Both the position numbers and the translations under genes were made by a program. Under the pieces are notes generated by a model. The model had not been told where the DNA came from. It made no database searches and saw nothing but the letters and a program-made list of their open reading frames with translations. From Demequina sp. NBRC 110052 (GTDB lineage Bacteria; Actinomycetota; Actinomycetes; Actinomycetales; Demequinaceae): a stretch of 64,000 nt of DNA. Positions 48,370 through 56,512 of this stretch are shown here, piece after piece; position 1 is the first letter of the stretch, and each line of letters starts with the position of its first letter. The stretch is from NCBI RefSeq assembly GCF_002090075.1, contig NZ_BBRI01000002.1, forward strand, positions 1,240,001 through 1,304,000, in the 5' to 3' direction.

Positions 48370-49089
48370 ATGGAGAATAATGCGATCGAGATCACGGGTC
48401 TCAGAGTCGTGCGCGGCAGCAAGGAGGTCCTTCACGACCTCTCGCTGACGGTGCCGCGCGGCGCCGTCGTCGGACTGCTCGGCCCCTCGGGAGGAGGAAA
48501 GTCCACCCTCATGCGCTCCATCGTGGGAGCGCAGATCATCGCGGGCGGCGACGTCAAGGTGTTCGGCATCGAGGCTGGCACCGCGCCCCTGCGCCACCGC
48601 GTCGGCTATGTCACGCAGGCACCCTCTGTCTACGGCGACCTCACGGTGCGCCAGAACCTCGCCTACTTCGGTGCGCTCGTGGGCGCCGACGCTGACAATG
48701 TGACCCACACGATCTCCAGCGTCGGGCTCGCCGACCAGGCCGACCAGATCGTCGGCACCCTCTCGGGGGGCCAGCTCTCGCGCGTCTCCCTCGCCGCCGC
48801 CATCCTCGGCCGGCCCGACCTGCTCGTCCTCGACGAGCCCACCGTCGGACTCGATCCGGCGCTGCGTGACGACCTGTGGAAGCTCTTCCGCCACTTCGCG
48901 GAGGGCGGCACCACGCTGCTGGTCTCCAGCCACGTCATGGACGAGGCGACGCGATGCGACCGTCTGCTGTTCCTGCGCGAGGGCCGCATCCTCGCGGACG
49001 GCACCCTCGAGGAGATCACGGCCGAGACCGGCACCACGGACGCGGAGTCTGCCTTCCTCGCCCTCGCCCGAGGGAAGGAAGCGGCATGA
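48370..49089 (+). CDS. ABC transporter ATP-binding protein
   Basis: This 239-residue ATPase has Walker A GPSGGGKSTLMR, Q-loop YVTQAPSVYGDLTVRQNL, signature LSGGQLSRVSLAAAIL, Walker B LLVLDEPTVGLDP and switch VSSHVMDEA. The compact form is that of drug/daunorubicin-type ABC-2 exporters. It follows a TetR regulator, and its stop overlaps the permease start (ATGA). A bacterial multidrug or lipid export role is likely, with an unknown substrate. Confidence 0.92.
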   Translation: MENNAIEITGLRVVRGSKEVLHDLSLTVPRGAVVGLLGPSGGGKSTLMRSIVGAQIIAGGDVKVFGIEAGTAPLRHRVGYVTQAPSVYGDLTVRQNLAYFGALVGADADNVTHTISSVGLADQADQIVGTLSGGQLSRVSLAAAILGRPDLLVLDEPTVGLDPALRDDLWKLFRHFAEGGTTLLVSSHVMDEATRCDRLLFLREGRILADGTLEEITAETGTTDAESAFLALARGKEAA

Positions 49090-49835
49090 ACGCCCGCCTG
49101 ACCGCCGCGACCGCCAAGCGCGTCCTCCTGCAGTTGCGCGCAGACAAGCGCACCATCGCGATGATGCTCGTGCTGCCGCTCCTGCTGCTCACGCTGCTGT
49201 GGTGGATGTTCGGCGACACCCCCGATCCCGCCACCGGCATGCCGCTGTTCGACCCGCTCGGCGCGCGCCTCATGGGCCTGTTCCCGATGCTCCTCATGTT
49301 CATCATCACGTCCGTCGCCACGCTCAGGGAGCGCACGAGCGGCACCATGGAGCGCCTCATGGCCTCGCCCATGCGCCGCGGCGACGTGGTGCTCGGATAC
49401 GCGCTCGCGTTCGGCCTGGTCGCGATCGTGCAGGGCACGCTGCTCGTGCTCTACTCCGTGTACGTCCTGAGCCTCGACGTCGCCGGACCCGTGTGGGGGC
49501 TGGTGCTGGTGATCGTGCTCGACGCACTGCTCGGCACCGCGCTCGGGCTCGCGGCGTCGTCGCTCGCGCGCACCGAGTTCCAGGCCGTACAGATGATGCC
49601 CGTCGTGCTGCTGCCGCAACTGCTCATCGCTGGCCTGTTCATGGCTCGCGAGGACATGCCCGACGTCCTGTATTGGATCTCCACGGTGCTGCCGCTGAGC
49701 TACTCGATCGACGCGATCAACGACATCCTCGCGGACAACGTGGCAGGCATCTGGCCCGAGGTGACGATCCTCGTCGGGTTCATCGTCGGCGCGCTCGTGC
49801 TCGGCGTCACGACTCTGCGGCGCCGGACCGCCTGA
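49086..49835 (+). CDS. ABC-2 family permease
   Basis: This 249-residue membrane protein has six segments and the ABC2_membrane signature SVATLRERTSGTMERLMASPMRRGDVVLGYA between TM2 and TM3. The C-terminal part ISTVLPLSYSIDAINDILAD is also typical of DrrB/YhhJ-type exporters. ATG 49086 overlaps the ATPase stop by four bases. A frame open earlier is antiframe to the ATPase. It completes the TetR-ATPase-permease module. Confidence 0.9.
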   Translation: MNARLTAATAKRVLLQLRADKRTIAMMLVLPLLLLTLLWWMFGDTPDPATGMPLFDPLGARLMGLFPMLLMFIITSVATLRERTSGTMERLMASPMRRGDVVLGYALAFGLVAIVQGTLLVLYSVYVLSLDVAGPVWGLVLVIVLDALLGTALGLAASSLARTEFQAVQMMPVVLLPQLLIAGLFMAREDMPDVLYWISTVLPLSYSIDAINDILADNVAGIWPEVTILVGFIVGALVLGVTTLRRRTA

Positions 49836-49849
49836 GCCGAGTGGCCGGA

Positions 49850-49855
49850 TAGCCT
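49850..49855 (+). promoter_or_regulatory. Leaderless -10 box of proC
   Basis: TAGCCT lies seven bases before the proC ATG at 49863. Confidence 0.5.
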
Positions 49856-49862
49856 GGAACGC

Positions 49863-50696
49863 ATGAGCGAGACCACGTATCCCCGCGTCGCCGTCCTGGG
49901 CGGTGCAGGCACCATCGGCACCACCGTCATCTCTGCGCTGAGGGGAGCGGGGTGGCCCGCTGACCGCATCGTCGCGGCGGGACGCACCGCCGCGAGGCTC
50001 GAGACGGTCGCGGCGGAGTTCGGCGTCGAGGTCACCACGGATGCGGCCGACGCCGTGACCGGGGCCGACGTGGTGGTCACCTCGGTCAAGCCGCAGGACA
50101 TGAGGGCACTGCTGACGCAGATCGCGAGCGCGGTGAGCGCTGACGCGCTCGTGCTCACCGTCGCTGCGGCCCTCCCGTCGAGCTTCTACGAGGACCTGCT
50201 CGCGCCCGGCACTGCGGTCGTGCGCTCGATGCCCAACACGCCTTCGCGGCTGGGCAAGGGCGCCACCTCCATCTCGGCGGGCGCTCACGCCACCGAAGAG
50301 CACATGGCGCTCGCGGAGCGCATCCTCGCGGGCACCGGCCTCGTCGCGCGAGTGCCGGAGGATCAGATCGCGGGCGTGTCGGTCGTGTCGGGCTCGGGCC
50401 CCGCGTTTTTCTACGCCGTCGCCGAGGCCATGGCCGCGGCAGGCATGGCCAACGGGCTGGATCGCGAGCTCGCGGAGGCGCTCGCGGCGCAGACCCTGAT
50501 CGGTGCGGGCGCGCTGCTCGAGGAGTCTGGGGAGACCCCCGCCGAGCTGCGCGCGAAGGTCAGCTCGAAGGGCGGCACCACGCTCGCCGCGCTCGCGGCC
50601 ATGGAGTCCGCGGGCCTGCAGGGTGTCTTCTCCGCTGGTGCGAACGCGGCGATCGCGCGCGCACGCGAACTGGGCGAGGAACTGCAGCGCGGCTGA
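49863..50696 (+). CDS. proC: Pyrroline-5-carboxylate reductase
   Basis: This 277-residue enzyme makes proline from P5C using NAD(P)H. The Rossmann motif is VAVLGGAGTIGTTVISAL, the family signature RSMPNTPSRLGKGATSIS is intact, and the C-terminal dimer domain has SGSGPAFFYAVAEAMAAAG and KVSSKGGTTLAALAAMESAGL. Length is normal. It has its own -10 box 28 bp after the permease gene and reads as a separate leaderless transcript. It is convergent with the cupin gene (six bases). Confidence 0.96.
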   Translation: MSETTYPRVAVLGGAGTIGTTVISALRGAGWPADRIVAAGRTAARLETVAAEFGVEVTTDAADAVTGADVVVTSVKPQDMRALLTQIASAVSADALVLTVAAALPSSFYEDLLAPGTAVVRSMPNTPSRLGKGATSISAGAHATEEHMALAERILAGTGLVARVPEDQIAGVSVVSGSGPAFFYAVAEAMAAAGMANGLDRELAEALAAQTLIGAGALLEESGETPAELRAKVSSKGGTTLAALAAMESAGLQGVFSAGANAAIARARELGEELQRG

Positions 50697-50702
50697 GTGC
50701 CT

Positions 50703-51134
50703 TCAGCTCCAGGGGGACGGGCGAGCCTCGTCGCGCTGCGCGTCGTCCGGCAGGTGCGGGAGCTCCGCGCCGTCGCCGCGGATGCACAGCCACCGCAGTT
50801 CCGTGGGGCTCTCGGGCAGCGCACGCCATGTGCGCCACACGCCCTGGCCCACGCGGATGCACGAGCCGGCGCTGACGTCCACGACGTCGTCGTCGAGGCC
50901 CATCTGGCCCTCACCGGCGAGGAACACGTAGAGCTCCTCGTCCGACGAGTGGGTGTGCCAGTAGCCTGCCTCCTCGCCTGGGACCAGCGCGTTGGCGGTC
51001 ATGCCGACGTACTGCATGGGCAGCTCGTGGTCCACGACCCTGCGCCCCTCGCGCGAGCGGTCGGGGACGAAGCCGCCGTAGTGGGCGCGCCACTGGTCGA
51101 GGGGTCCGAGCTGAGTCACCTGGTAATCGGTCAT
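50703..51134 (-). CDS. Cupin-domain protein
   Basis: This 143-residue single-cupin protein has metal-binding motif 1 as GYWHTHSSDEELYVFLAGEG (H-x-H-x4-E) and a second motif in RVGQGVWRTWRALPESPTELRW, where the usual His is absent. The role could be a small-molecule isomerase or dioxygenase-like enzyme, or a sensor. The start at 51134 has GAGACT at leaderless distance on the minus strand. It follows the first dienelactone-hydrolase-like gene (30 bp) on the same strand. Confidence 0.82.
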   Translation of the reverse strand: MTDYQVTQLGPLDQWRAHYGGFVPDRSREGRRVVDHELPMQYVGMTANALVPGEEAGYWHTHSSDEELYVFLAGEGQMGLDDDVVDVSAGSCIRVGQGVWRTWRALPESPTELRWLCIRGDGAELPHLPDDAQRDEARPSPWS

Positions 51135-51163
51135 GCCGTCAGTCTCGCATCCGCGCGCGGCTC

Positions 51164-51739
51164 TCAGCCGTCGACTTCCGACAGGAACTCGCTCACGCGC
51201 TCGTACATGTCGTGCGAGGCGACCTCGTCGTACTCGTGCCAGCCCTCGAAGCCGAAGAGGTGCCCCTCGCCCGGGTACACGAACTCCTCGCACGCCTCGC
51301 CCGCGAGCTCGAGGAACGCGGCGTTGTCGTCGGCGTCCACCCAGGGATCGCGTGCGGCGTAGTGAAGCTGCGCGACGAGGTCCACGGGCCACTCGTGGAT
51401 CTCGAACCAGGCAGGCGAGATGGCGCCGTGCATGACGACCAGGCCCGCCGCGTCGGGCTCGGTGAGCGCGAGGATCTCCGCGACCGCGCCTCCGAGCGAG
51501 AAGCCTGCATAGATGCGCGGGCCTTGCACGCGTGCGGTGAGCTCGCGAGCACGGGCCACCCAGTGCTCCACGCCCTCGGCGTCCACGTGATCCACGCCGG
51601 CATCGAGGTCGGTGAAGGTGTGCCCGTCGAAGAGGTCGGGAGTCAGGACGGTGTGCCCGTCCTGCTCGAGGATGTCGGCCCATTGCCGCAGATGACCGGT
51701 GAGGCCGAGAGCAGAGTGGAAGAGCACGACGGTTGCCAT
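51164..51739 (-). CDS. Dienelactone hydrolase-like protein, copy 1
   Basis: This 191-residue alpha/beta hydrolase begins MATVVLFHSALGLTGHLRQWADILEQ. The nucleophile elbow is AGFSLGGAVAEI, a Ser where classical dienelactone hydrolases have Cys. A His follows in GEGHLFGFEGWHEYD and an Asp in ARDPWVDADD. It is paralogous to the protein encoded at 53224-53796: same length, same elbow region, same HLFxFE motif. CGGAGGCAACT precedes the ATG. The substrate is unknown. Confidence 0.85.
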   Translation of the reverse strand: MATVVLFHSALGLTGHLRQWADILEQDGHTVLTPDLFDGHTFTDLDAGVDHVDAEGVEHWVARARELTARVQGPRIYAGFSLGGAVAEILALTEPDAAGLVVMHGAISPAWFEIHEWPVDLVAQLHYAARDPWVDADDNAAFLELAGEACEEFVYPGEGHLFGFEGWHEYDEVASHDMYERVSEFLSEVDG

Positions 51740-51838
51740 AGTTGCCTCCGGGGTGATTGCGTCGGCACCACGCTAGAACGGAGCGGCGACATACGCGCGC
51801 CGTGGTACGGCGAGAGTGACAACACCCTAGCGCTCTCA

Positions 51839-51852
51839 TACCCCCTGGGGTA
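51839..51852. promoter_or_regulatory. CsoR-like inverted repeat
   Basis: TACCCCCTGGGGTA has 6-bp arms around CT. The G-tract palindrome with flanking TA resembles CsoR/RcnR-family metal-sensor operators. It lies between the divergent hydrolase (51739) and GNAT-AAA (51927) genes. No CsoR or copper gene is in the window, so this is by resemblance only. Confidence 0.4.
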
Positions 51853-51926
51853 CGCTTCCCTGCACTGAGGCCGACGAGCCCCTACGGTGAGAGCACAGCC
51901 GCACACCGACGTGCAGGGAGGCAGCG

Positions 51927-53198
51927 ATGACCTGGAAGATCCGCGATGCGCACGCCGAGGACCTCGAGGACGTCGTGCGCCTGTGGGAGGCCTCGCGCGC
52001 CTCAGGGGCCGAGCCCGTCTACGCGCTCGCCGAGGTGCTGACCTCCGTCACCGAGGACATCGCCGTGGTCGCATGCGTCGGAGACGACGTGGTCGGAGCA
52101 GCGGTAGGGCGCCGCGCCCACAACCAGGCCTGGGTGGTCTTCCACGGCGTCGCCGACGAGTTCCACGGCCGCGGTATCGGAGCCTCCCTGCTCGCGGCGC
52201 TCGAGTCTCGGGTCGCCGAGGCGGGGGCAGCCGTCCTCTCCGCCCTGGTGCCCGCCGAGCAGGCCTACCTCGATGCCTACCGCGACGCCGGGTTCTCGGA
52301 GAAGAAGGCTGTGCGCTACCTCGAGCGCCGGCTTCCGGTGCAGCGCGAGGAGATGGCGCTGCTGGAGGAGCTCGGCGGCCGGGTGCTGCCGCGCGGACTC
52401 TGGGACGGCGTCGCCGGCATGCGCCACGAGAAGGACCTCATCGAGAAGCGGCTCGTGCTGCCGCTGGCCGAGCCCGACCTCGCCGACCGCTACGGCGTCG
52501 CGCCCCCGCGCGCGGTCGTCATGTTCGGCCCGCCAGGCACCGGCAAGACCACCTTCGCCAAGGCCATCGCGTCGCGCCTCGAGTGGTCGTTCGTCGAGGT
52601 GTTTCCGTCGCGCCTCGCCGCCGACCCGGCCGGCCTGGCGGGCGCGCTGCGCGAGACGTTCAGGCAGATCGACGACCTCGAGCACGCGGTGGTGCTCATC
52701 GACGAGGTCGAGGAGATCGCCTCGCACCGCCGCGGCGACCCGCCCTCGCCGCTCCAGGGGGTGACGAACGAGTTGCTGAAGATCATCCCGGCGTTCCGCG
52801 AACGCCCCGACCGCCTCCTCGTGTGCGCCACGAACTTCATCCGCTCGCTCGACTCGGCCTTCCTGCGCCACGGACGCTTCGACTACGTCATCCCGATCGG
52901 CCTGCCCGACGCGGAGGCGAGGGCAGCGATCTGGTCCCGCTTCGTTCCTCCCGCGGCCGAGCAGGCGCTCGACCTGGCCGCAGTGGTCGAGGCATCGGCC
53001 GGGTTCACGCCGGCCGACATCGAGTTCGCCGCCCGACGCGCGTCGCAGGCCGCGCTCGAGGCGGCGGTGGACGGTGGCGGCGCGGCCGGGCCGACCACCG
53101 CTGACTACCTCGAGGCCGTCTCGGTGACGCGCGCGACGGTGTCCGATGAGGTGGCGAGCCAGTTCGCGGAGGATATCGAGACGCTCGCGCGGCTGTAG
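51927..53198 (+). CDS. GNAT acetyltransferase fused to an AAA+ ATPase
   Basis: This 423-residue protein has two domains. Residues 1 to about 135 are a GNAT fold: IRDAHAEDLEDVVRLWEAS, AVVACVGDDVVGAAVG, and the acetyl-CoA loop EFHGRGIGASLLAAL (78-92). Residues ~165-400 are an AAA+ ATPase of the CDC48/spastin/Bcs1-like type: Walker A GPPGTGKT (201-208), Walker B VVLIDEVEE (255-263), sensor Asn in VCATN (303), and Arg fingers in LRHGRFD (~314-317). The order is unusual. It could be an ATP-dependent remodeller whose N-domain recognises or acetylates a target. It starts at ATG 51927 after GGGAGG. It is flanked by two paralogous hydrolases on the other strand. Confidence 0.9.
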   Translation: MTWKIRDAHAEDLEDVVRLWEASRASGAEPVYALAEVLTSVTEDIAVVACVGDDVVGAAVGRRAHNQAWVVFHGVADEFHGRGIGASLLAALESRVAEAGAAVLSALVPAEQAYLDAYRDAGFSEKKAVRYLERRLPVQREEMALLEELGGRVLPRGLWDGVAGMRHEKDLIEKRLVLPLAEPDLADRYGVAPPRAVVMFGPPGTGKTTFAKAIASRLEWSFVEVFPSRLAADPAGLAGALRETFRQIDDLEHAVVLIDEVEEIASHRRGDPPSPLQGVTNELLKIIPAFRERPDRLLVCATNFIRSLDSAFLRHGRFDYVIPIGLPDAEARAAIWSRFVPPAAEQALDLAAVVEASAGFTPADIEFAARRASQAALEAAVDGGGAAGPTTADYLEAVSVTRATVSDEVASQFAEDIETLARL

Positions 53199-53223
53199 GT
53201 GCGCGCGGTCGGCCGGCAGCGCG

Positions 53224-53796
53224 TTACAGGTCCGCGAGGAACTCCATCACGCGGTCGTGCATCAGAGCGCCCTGATAGGCGTCGTGCTCGCCCGACTCCT
53301 CGAAGGCGAACAGATGCGCGGCTCCCTCATAGGAGAACTCCTCAAGCGCACCGTCGGGAGCCATCTGCACGAAGGCCTGGATCTCCTCGGGGTCGCACCA
53401 GGGATCGTGGCGCGCGTAGTGAAGCTGGCCGGTGAGGTCGCCACCCCAGCTCCCCTCCGGAACCCAGTGGGGCGCGAGGGCCCCGTGCATGAGCACCACG
53501 CCGCGCGCCTCGGGATCCGTCAACGCGAGGATCTGCGCGACCGCAGCACCGAACGAGAAGCCCGCGTAGACGCGCTCCGATCCGAGCTCGCCCATCAGCT
53601 CGCGCGCACGCCGCACATGCACGGACATGTCGACCGAGTCGACGCGCTCCACGCCTCGATCCACGTCCTCGTACGTGTCGCCGCCGAACAGATCGGGCGT
53701 GACGACCGTGTGGCCCGCCTCGCGCATGTCCTCCGCCCAGGCGAGCACCGTCGGGGTGAGGCCAAGCGCCGAGTGGATTAGGACGATGTGTGCCAT
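53224..53796 (-). CDS. Dienelactone hydrolase-like protein, copy 2
   Basis: This 190-residue alpha/beta hydrolase starts MAHIVLIHSALGLTPTVLAWAEDM. The nucleophile elbow is AGFSFGAAVAQILAL with Ser, His is in GAAHLFAFEESGEHD, and Asp in ARHDPWCDPEE. It is paralogous to copy 1 (51164-51739) through its whole length, including VLMHGALAPHWV versus VVMHGAISPAWF. GGAGGCGACC precedes the ATG. The GNAT-AAA gene ends 25 bp away, pointing toward this stop. The substrate is unknown. Confidence 0.85.
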   Translation of the reverse strand: MAHIVLIHSALGLTPTVLAWAEDMREAGHTVVTPDLFGGDTYEDVDRGVERVDSVDMSVHVRRARELMGELGSERVYAGFSFGAAVAQILALTDPEARGVVLMHGALAPHWVPEGSWGGDLTGQLHYARHDPWCDPEEIQAFVQMAPDGALEEFSYEGAAHLFAFEESGEHDAYQGALMHDRVMEFLADL

Positions 53797-53897
53797 GGTC
53801 GCCTCCTCGGGCGGCGCGCGGGGTGCGCCGCCGTCACCAGGCTAGGGCCGCGTCGGGCGTCTCGCGCGGCGAGCCACGCACCATCCAGGAACGGCAG

Positions 53898-53933
53898 TGC
53901 GCCCCCCGACCACAGGCAGGATCGAGGGGCGCA
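53898..53933 (-). terminator. Terminator of the DUF4956-VTC-lipoprotein operon
   Basis: TGCGCCCC (53898-53905) pairs with GGGGCGCA (53926-53933). It begins ten bases past the lipoprotein stop on the minus strand. The rest of 53797-53943 shows no gene. Confidence 0.6.
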
Positions 53934-53943
53934 CCGGGACCAG

Positions 53944-55698
53944 TCAGGACGCGGTGAGGGACCCGAGCTCGTTCCCGCCTGTCAGCGTGCCACCGACGGT
54001 GAGGGGACCGACCTCCTCGCCGCCCGCGACACTCCCGCCTGAGACCACCGTGTATGTCGCCCCCGACTCGATGTCGGGCGTGGAAAGGACAAGTGAGGCG
54101 GAGGTCTTCTCTGTGGTGTACGAGGCGATCAGCTCTCCGCCGTCATCCACTACAGAGATCACCGTTCCCGCGGCCAGAGACATGTTGAACGTCAGCCACA
54201 CGTACGGCTGCTCGCCCCCATCCGGTGCCTCAGCCATGCCCGACGCTCCTGACGCCGCAATGACGCCGCCATCAAGTGCGAACTCGCCGTTGTAGTCGAT
54301 GGGGCCCTCGCGGTCGGTCTCGGGACCGGCAATGACAACCACCCCGCCCGACATCTGGATGTTGCCGTTCGAGTCCACACCGTCACCGACTGCGTCGATG
54401 ACATAGGTTCCACCGTCAATGTAGATCCCGACGTTGTCCTCGACGATGTCGACAGGCGCCTGCACCTCCACCGCGTCGGTGAGAGCAGGAGAGTCCGACT
54501 CGGACTGAGGGGCGCTGGACGCACCAGCAGCGCTGTCGACGGCGCCCGGCCGTTCCGGCCGCTCACCGCCAGCGGTCCCTCCAGGGGGTCCGCCCATTGT
54601 CTGAGTCGCAGTCTCCTGGTTGCTCGATCCGTCCGTCGCGTTGATGCCGTCGTCGCTCGCGACGATCGACACGTCGCCGCCATCGAGATAGATCAGTGCC
54701 GCCTCAAGGCCCTCGTACGAGTTCGCGATGTCGATCTCGGCATCTCCGATGCGCAGGTAGACCTCGGAGTGAATGCCATCGTCGCCCGCGTCGATCGCGA
54801 GCGTGCCGCCCGCGATCGTCACCTGGTTGGCGGCGTCGATCCCGTCGGTGCCGGAGCGGAGGTCCAGCGAGCCGCCCGCGATCCAGACGATGCCCACGAA
54901 CCGCTCCGACTCGTCGTTGTCGGCCTCGTTGTCGGACTTGAGTGCGTCCCCGGTCGCATCGACGGCGATGTCGCCGTCCAGGATCACCAGGTGGTCCTTG
55001 CCACGGATTCCGTCGTCCGTCGCGGTGATCTCGTACGTGCCGGAGGCGATGACGAGCGAGTCCTTGGACGTGATGCCGTCGTTGCGGCCGCCGTCGACCA
55101 CCAGGGTGCCCTCGCCCGCGAGGAAGAGGTCCGCACTCGAGTAGATCGCGGCGCCGCCTACGGTGTCATCCGTCTCGTCGTACGTACCCGTGTCGGAGAC
55201 GCTGTTCGTCGTGCCGGCCGCCGTGTAGACGATGACGTTGCTCGCATCATCCACCTGGATCCCGGGCGCATCCGACATCGTGATGTCCACGCCGTCGAGG
55301 ATGAGCGCGACGTCGTCGTCCACGACGTTCACGACGACCTGACCGTCCGAGAGGGTGCCGCTGAGGACGTACGTGCCGGCGGCCGAGATCGTCACGGTGT
55401 CACCGTCGACGCTCACGCCGCTCCCGCCGGACGAGGCGCCGTCCGCGAGGGTGATCTCGGTGGCCGCCGACGCGTCCGGGGCGAGGTCCACTTCGGACAG
55501 GTCGAGGTCCTCGTACGAGGCCTCCCCCTCGACGGTGGCCACGGAGATGGCCTCCGTGGACGAGTCCGCGCTGGAGGCGGCGTCGTCGTCGACAGCCGTA
55601 CCTTCCTGTTCGGCGGTCTCGGGCGAGCAGGCGGTCAGGAGCAGCGCGCCGGTCGCGGCGAGAGAGGCGAAGGCCAGGGTGGGCCTGCGGAGGGTAAT
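53944..55698 (-). CDS. Carbohydrate-binding (Cthe_2159/DUF4353-type) lipoprotein with non-canonical start
   Basis: A beta-helix lipoprotein with many repeats: LVVDGGRNDGITSKDSLVI, GIRGKDHLVILDGDIAV, LDLRSGTDGIDAANQVTI, LAIDAGDDGIHSEVYL. The DDGI/DGID rungs match Cthe_2159-like polygalacturonate-binding proteins. Upstream of the first canonical start (GTG 55542), the frame continues with a typical lipoprotein signal, TLRRPTLAFASLAATGALLLTAC, where the Cys would be lipidated. No ATG, GTG, TTG or CTG precedes it in frame, so I set the start at ATT 55698 (ATC 55701 or ATA 55707 are alternatives), after GAAAGG. It follows VTC by 19 bp in the same operon. Confidence 0.8.
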   Translation of the reverse strand: MTLRRPTLAFASLAATGALLLTACSPETAEQEGTAVDDDAASSADSSTEAISVATVEGEASYEDLDLSEVDLAPDASAATEITLADGASSGGSGVSVDGDTVTISAAGTYVLSGTLSDGQVVVNVVDDDVALILDGVDITMSDAPGIQVDDASNVIVYTAAGTTNSVSDTGTYDETDDTVGGAAIYSSADLFLAGEGTLVVDGGRNDGITSKDSLVIASGTYEITATDDGIRGKDHLVILDGDIAVDATGDALKSDNEADNDESERFVGIVWIAGGSLDLRSGTDGIDAANQVTIAGGTLAIDAGDDGIHSEVYLRIGDAEIDIANSYEGLEAALIYLDGGDVSIVASDDGINATDGSSNQETATQTMGGPPGGTAGGERPERPGAVDSAAGASSAPQSESDSPALTDAVEVQAPVDIVEDNVGIYIDGGTYVIDAVGDGVDSNGNIQMSGGVVVIAGPETDREGPIDYNGEFALDGGVIAASGASGMAEAPDGGEQPYVWLTFNMSLAAGTVISVVDDGGELIASYTTEKTSASLVLSTPDIESGATYTVVSGGSVAGGEEVGPLTVGGTLTGGNELGSLTAS

Positions 55699-55717
55699 GA
55701 TCGATATGCCTTTCGGT

Positions 55718-56512
55718 TCAGGAGGCGGGCGCGAGCGCGCCGTCGAGGTGACGGCGCAGCGTGCGGTTCCAACGGTTCGACGGGAGCTCGGGCTGGAGCG
55801 CCGCGAGTGAGGTGCAGTACTTGCTGACGCGTGCGGGGCGCACCCCCACGGCCCAGAGGGCGCGGTCGACGTCGCCGGCGTGCCGCGCGACCTTCGTCTC
55901 GACGATCAGTGCGCCATCGAAGCGCACCTCGCGACCGGCGGCGTCCCTGGCCGTCACTTCGCGATCGACCGTCACGCGCCCGTGGTCGCCCTCGAAGGTG
56001 ACGCGGTCGTATGTGGTCGTCAGCGTCGGGCGTAGGCCGGGGACGAGCGGCGCGAGTCGCGGGAAGCCAGCCACGAACTTGGACGCCTGGGGAGGAAGCG
56101 ACACGATCGGTGCGGCCGCTGCGTCGGGCACGCGATCCAGCCACTGGCGGGACTTGACCGTCGCGCCGCTCGCACCCCGCTCCTTAACCTCGATCGCGGT
56201 GACGCCCGCGTCGATGTAGCGGCGCGTGCGCACCTTCGTGCGGCGAGGGCGCCGACGCGCGGCGTCGCGGTACATCTGCAGGTCGACAGTGTCGAAGTAG
56301 GTCGACTCATAGCGGTGGACGCGGCGCCCACCCTCGTCGAGGACGCGCAGCCCGTCGATCTCACCGAGCAGCTCGTTCCACAGCTGCGGCGGCACGACGT
56401 ACTTGCGGTCCACACGAGTGAGCATCGCCGCCGATGCGTTGAGCTCGTCCAGGCCGACCGACGGCATCGCCTCGATGCGCTGCAGCCAGGCCCGGGCGCC
56501 GGGGGCGCTCAT
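55718..56512 (-). CDS. VTC-domain protein
   Basis: This 264-residue protein has the VTC (polyphosphate polymerase-like) tunnel fold: MLTRVDRKYVVP (basic N-terminal strand), YESTYFDTVDLQMYRDA, TKVRTRRYIDAGVTAIEVKE, YDRVTFEGD, and FDGALIVETKV near the C-terminus. The Arg/Lys/Glu pattern fits a triphosphate-binding tunnel. Bacterial VTC genes are usually coupled to DUF4956, CotH or carbohydrate-binding genes, as here. Its real role in bacteria is not settled. ATG 56512 overlaps the DUF4956 stop by four bases (ATGA). A longer upstream frame is antiframe. Confidence 0.87.
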   Translation of the reverse strand: MSAPGARAWLQRIEAMPSVGLDELNASAAMLTRVDRKYVVPPQLWNELLGEIDGLRVLDEGGRRVHRYESTYFDTVDLQMYRDAARRRPRRTKVRTRRYIDAGVTAIEVKERGASGATVKSRQWLDRVPDAAAAPIVSLPPQASKFVAGFPRLAPLVPGLRPTLTTTYDRVTFEGDHGRVTVDREVTARDAAGREVRFDGALIVETKVARHAGDVDRALWAVGVRPARVSKYCTSLAALQPELPSNRWNRTLRRHLDGALAPAS

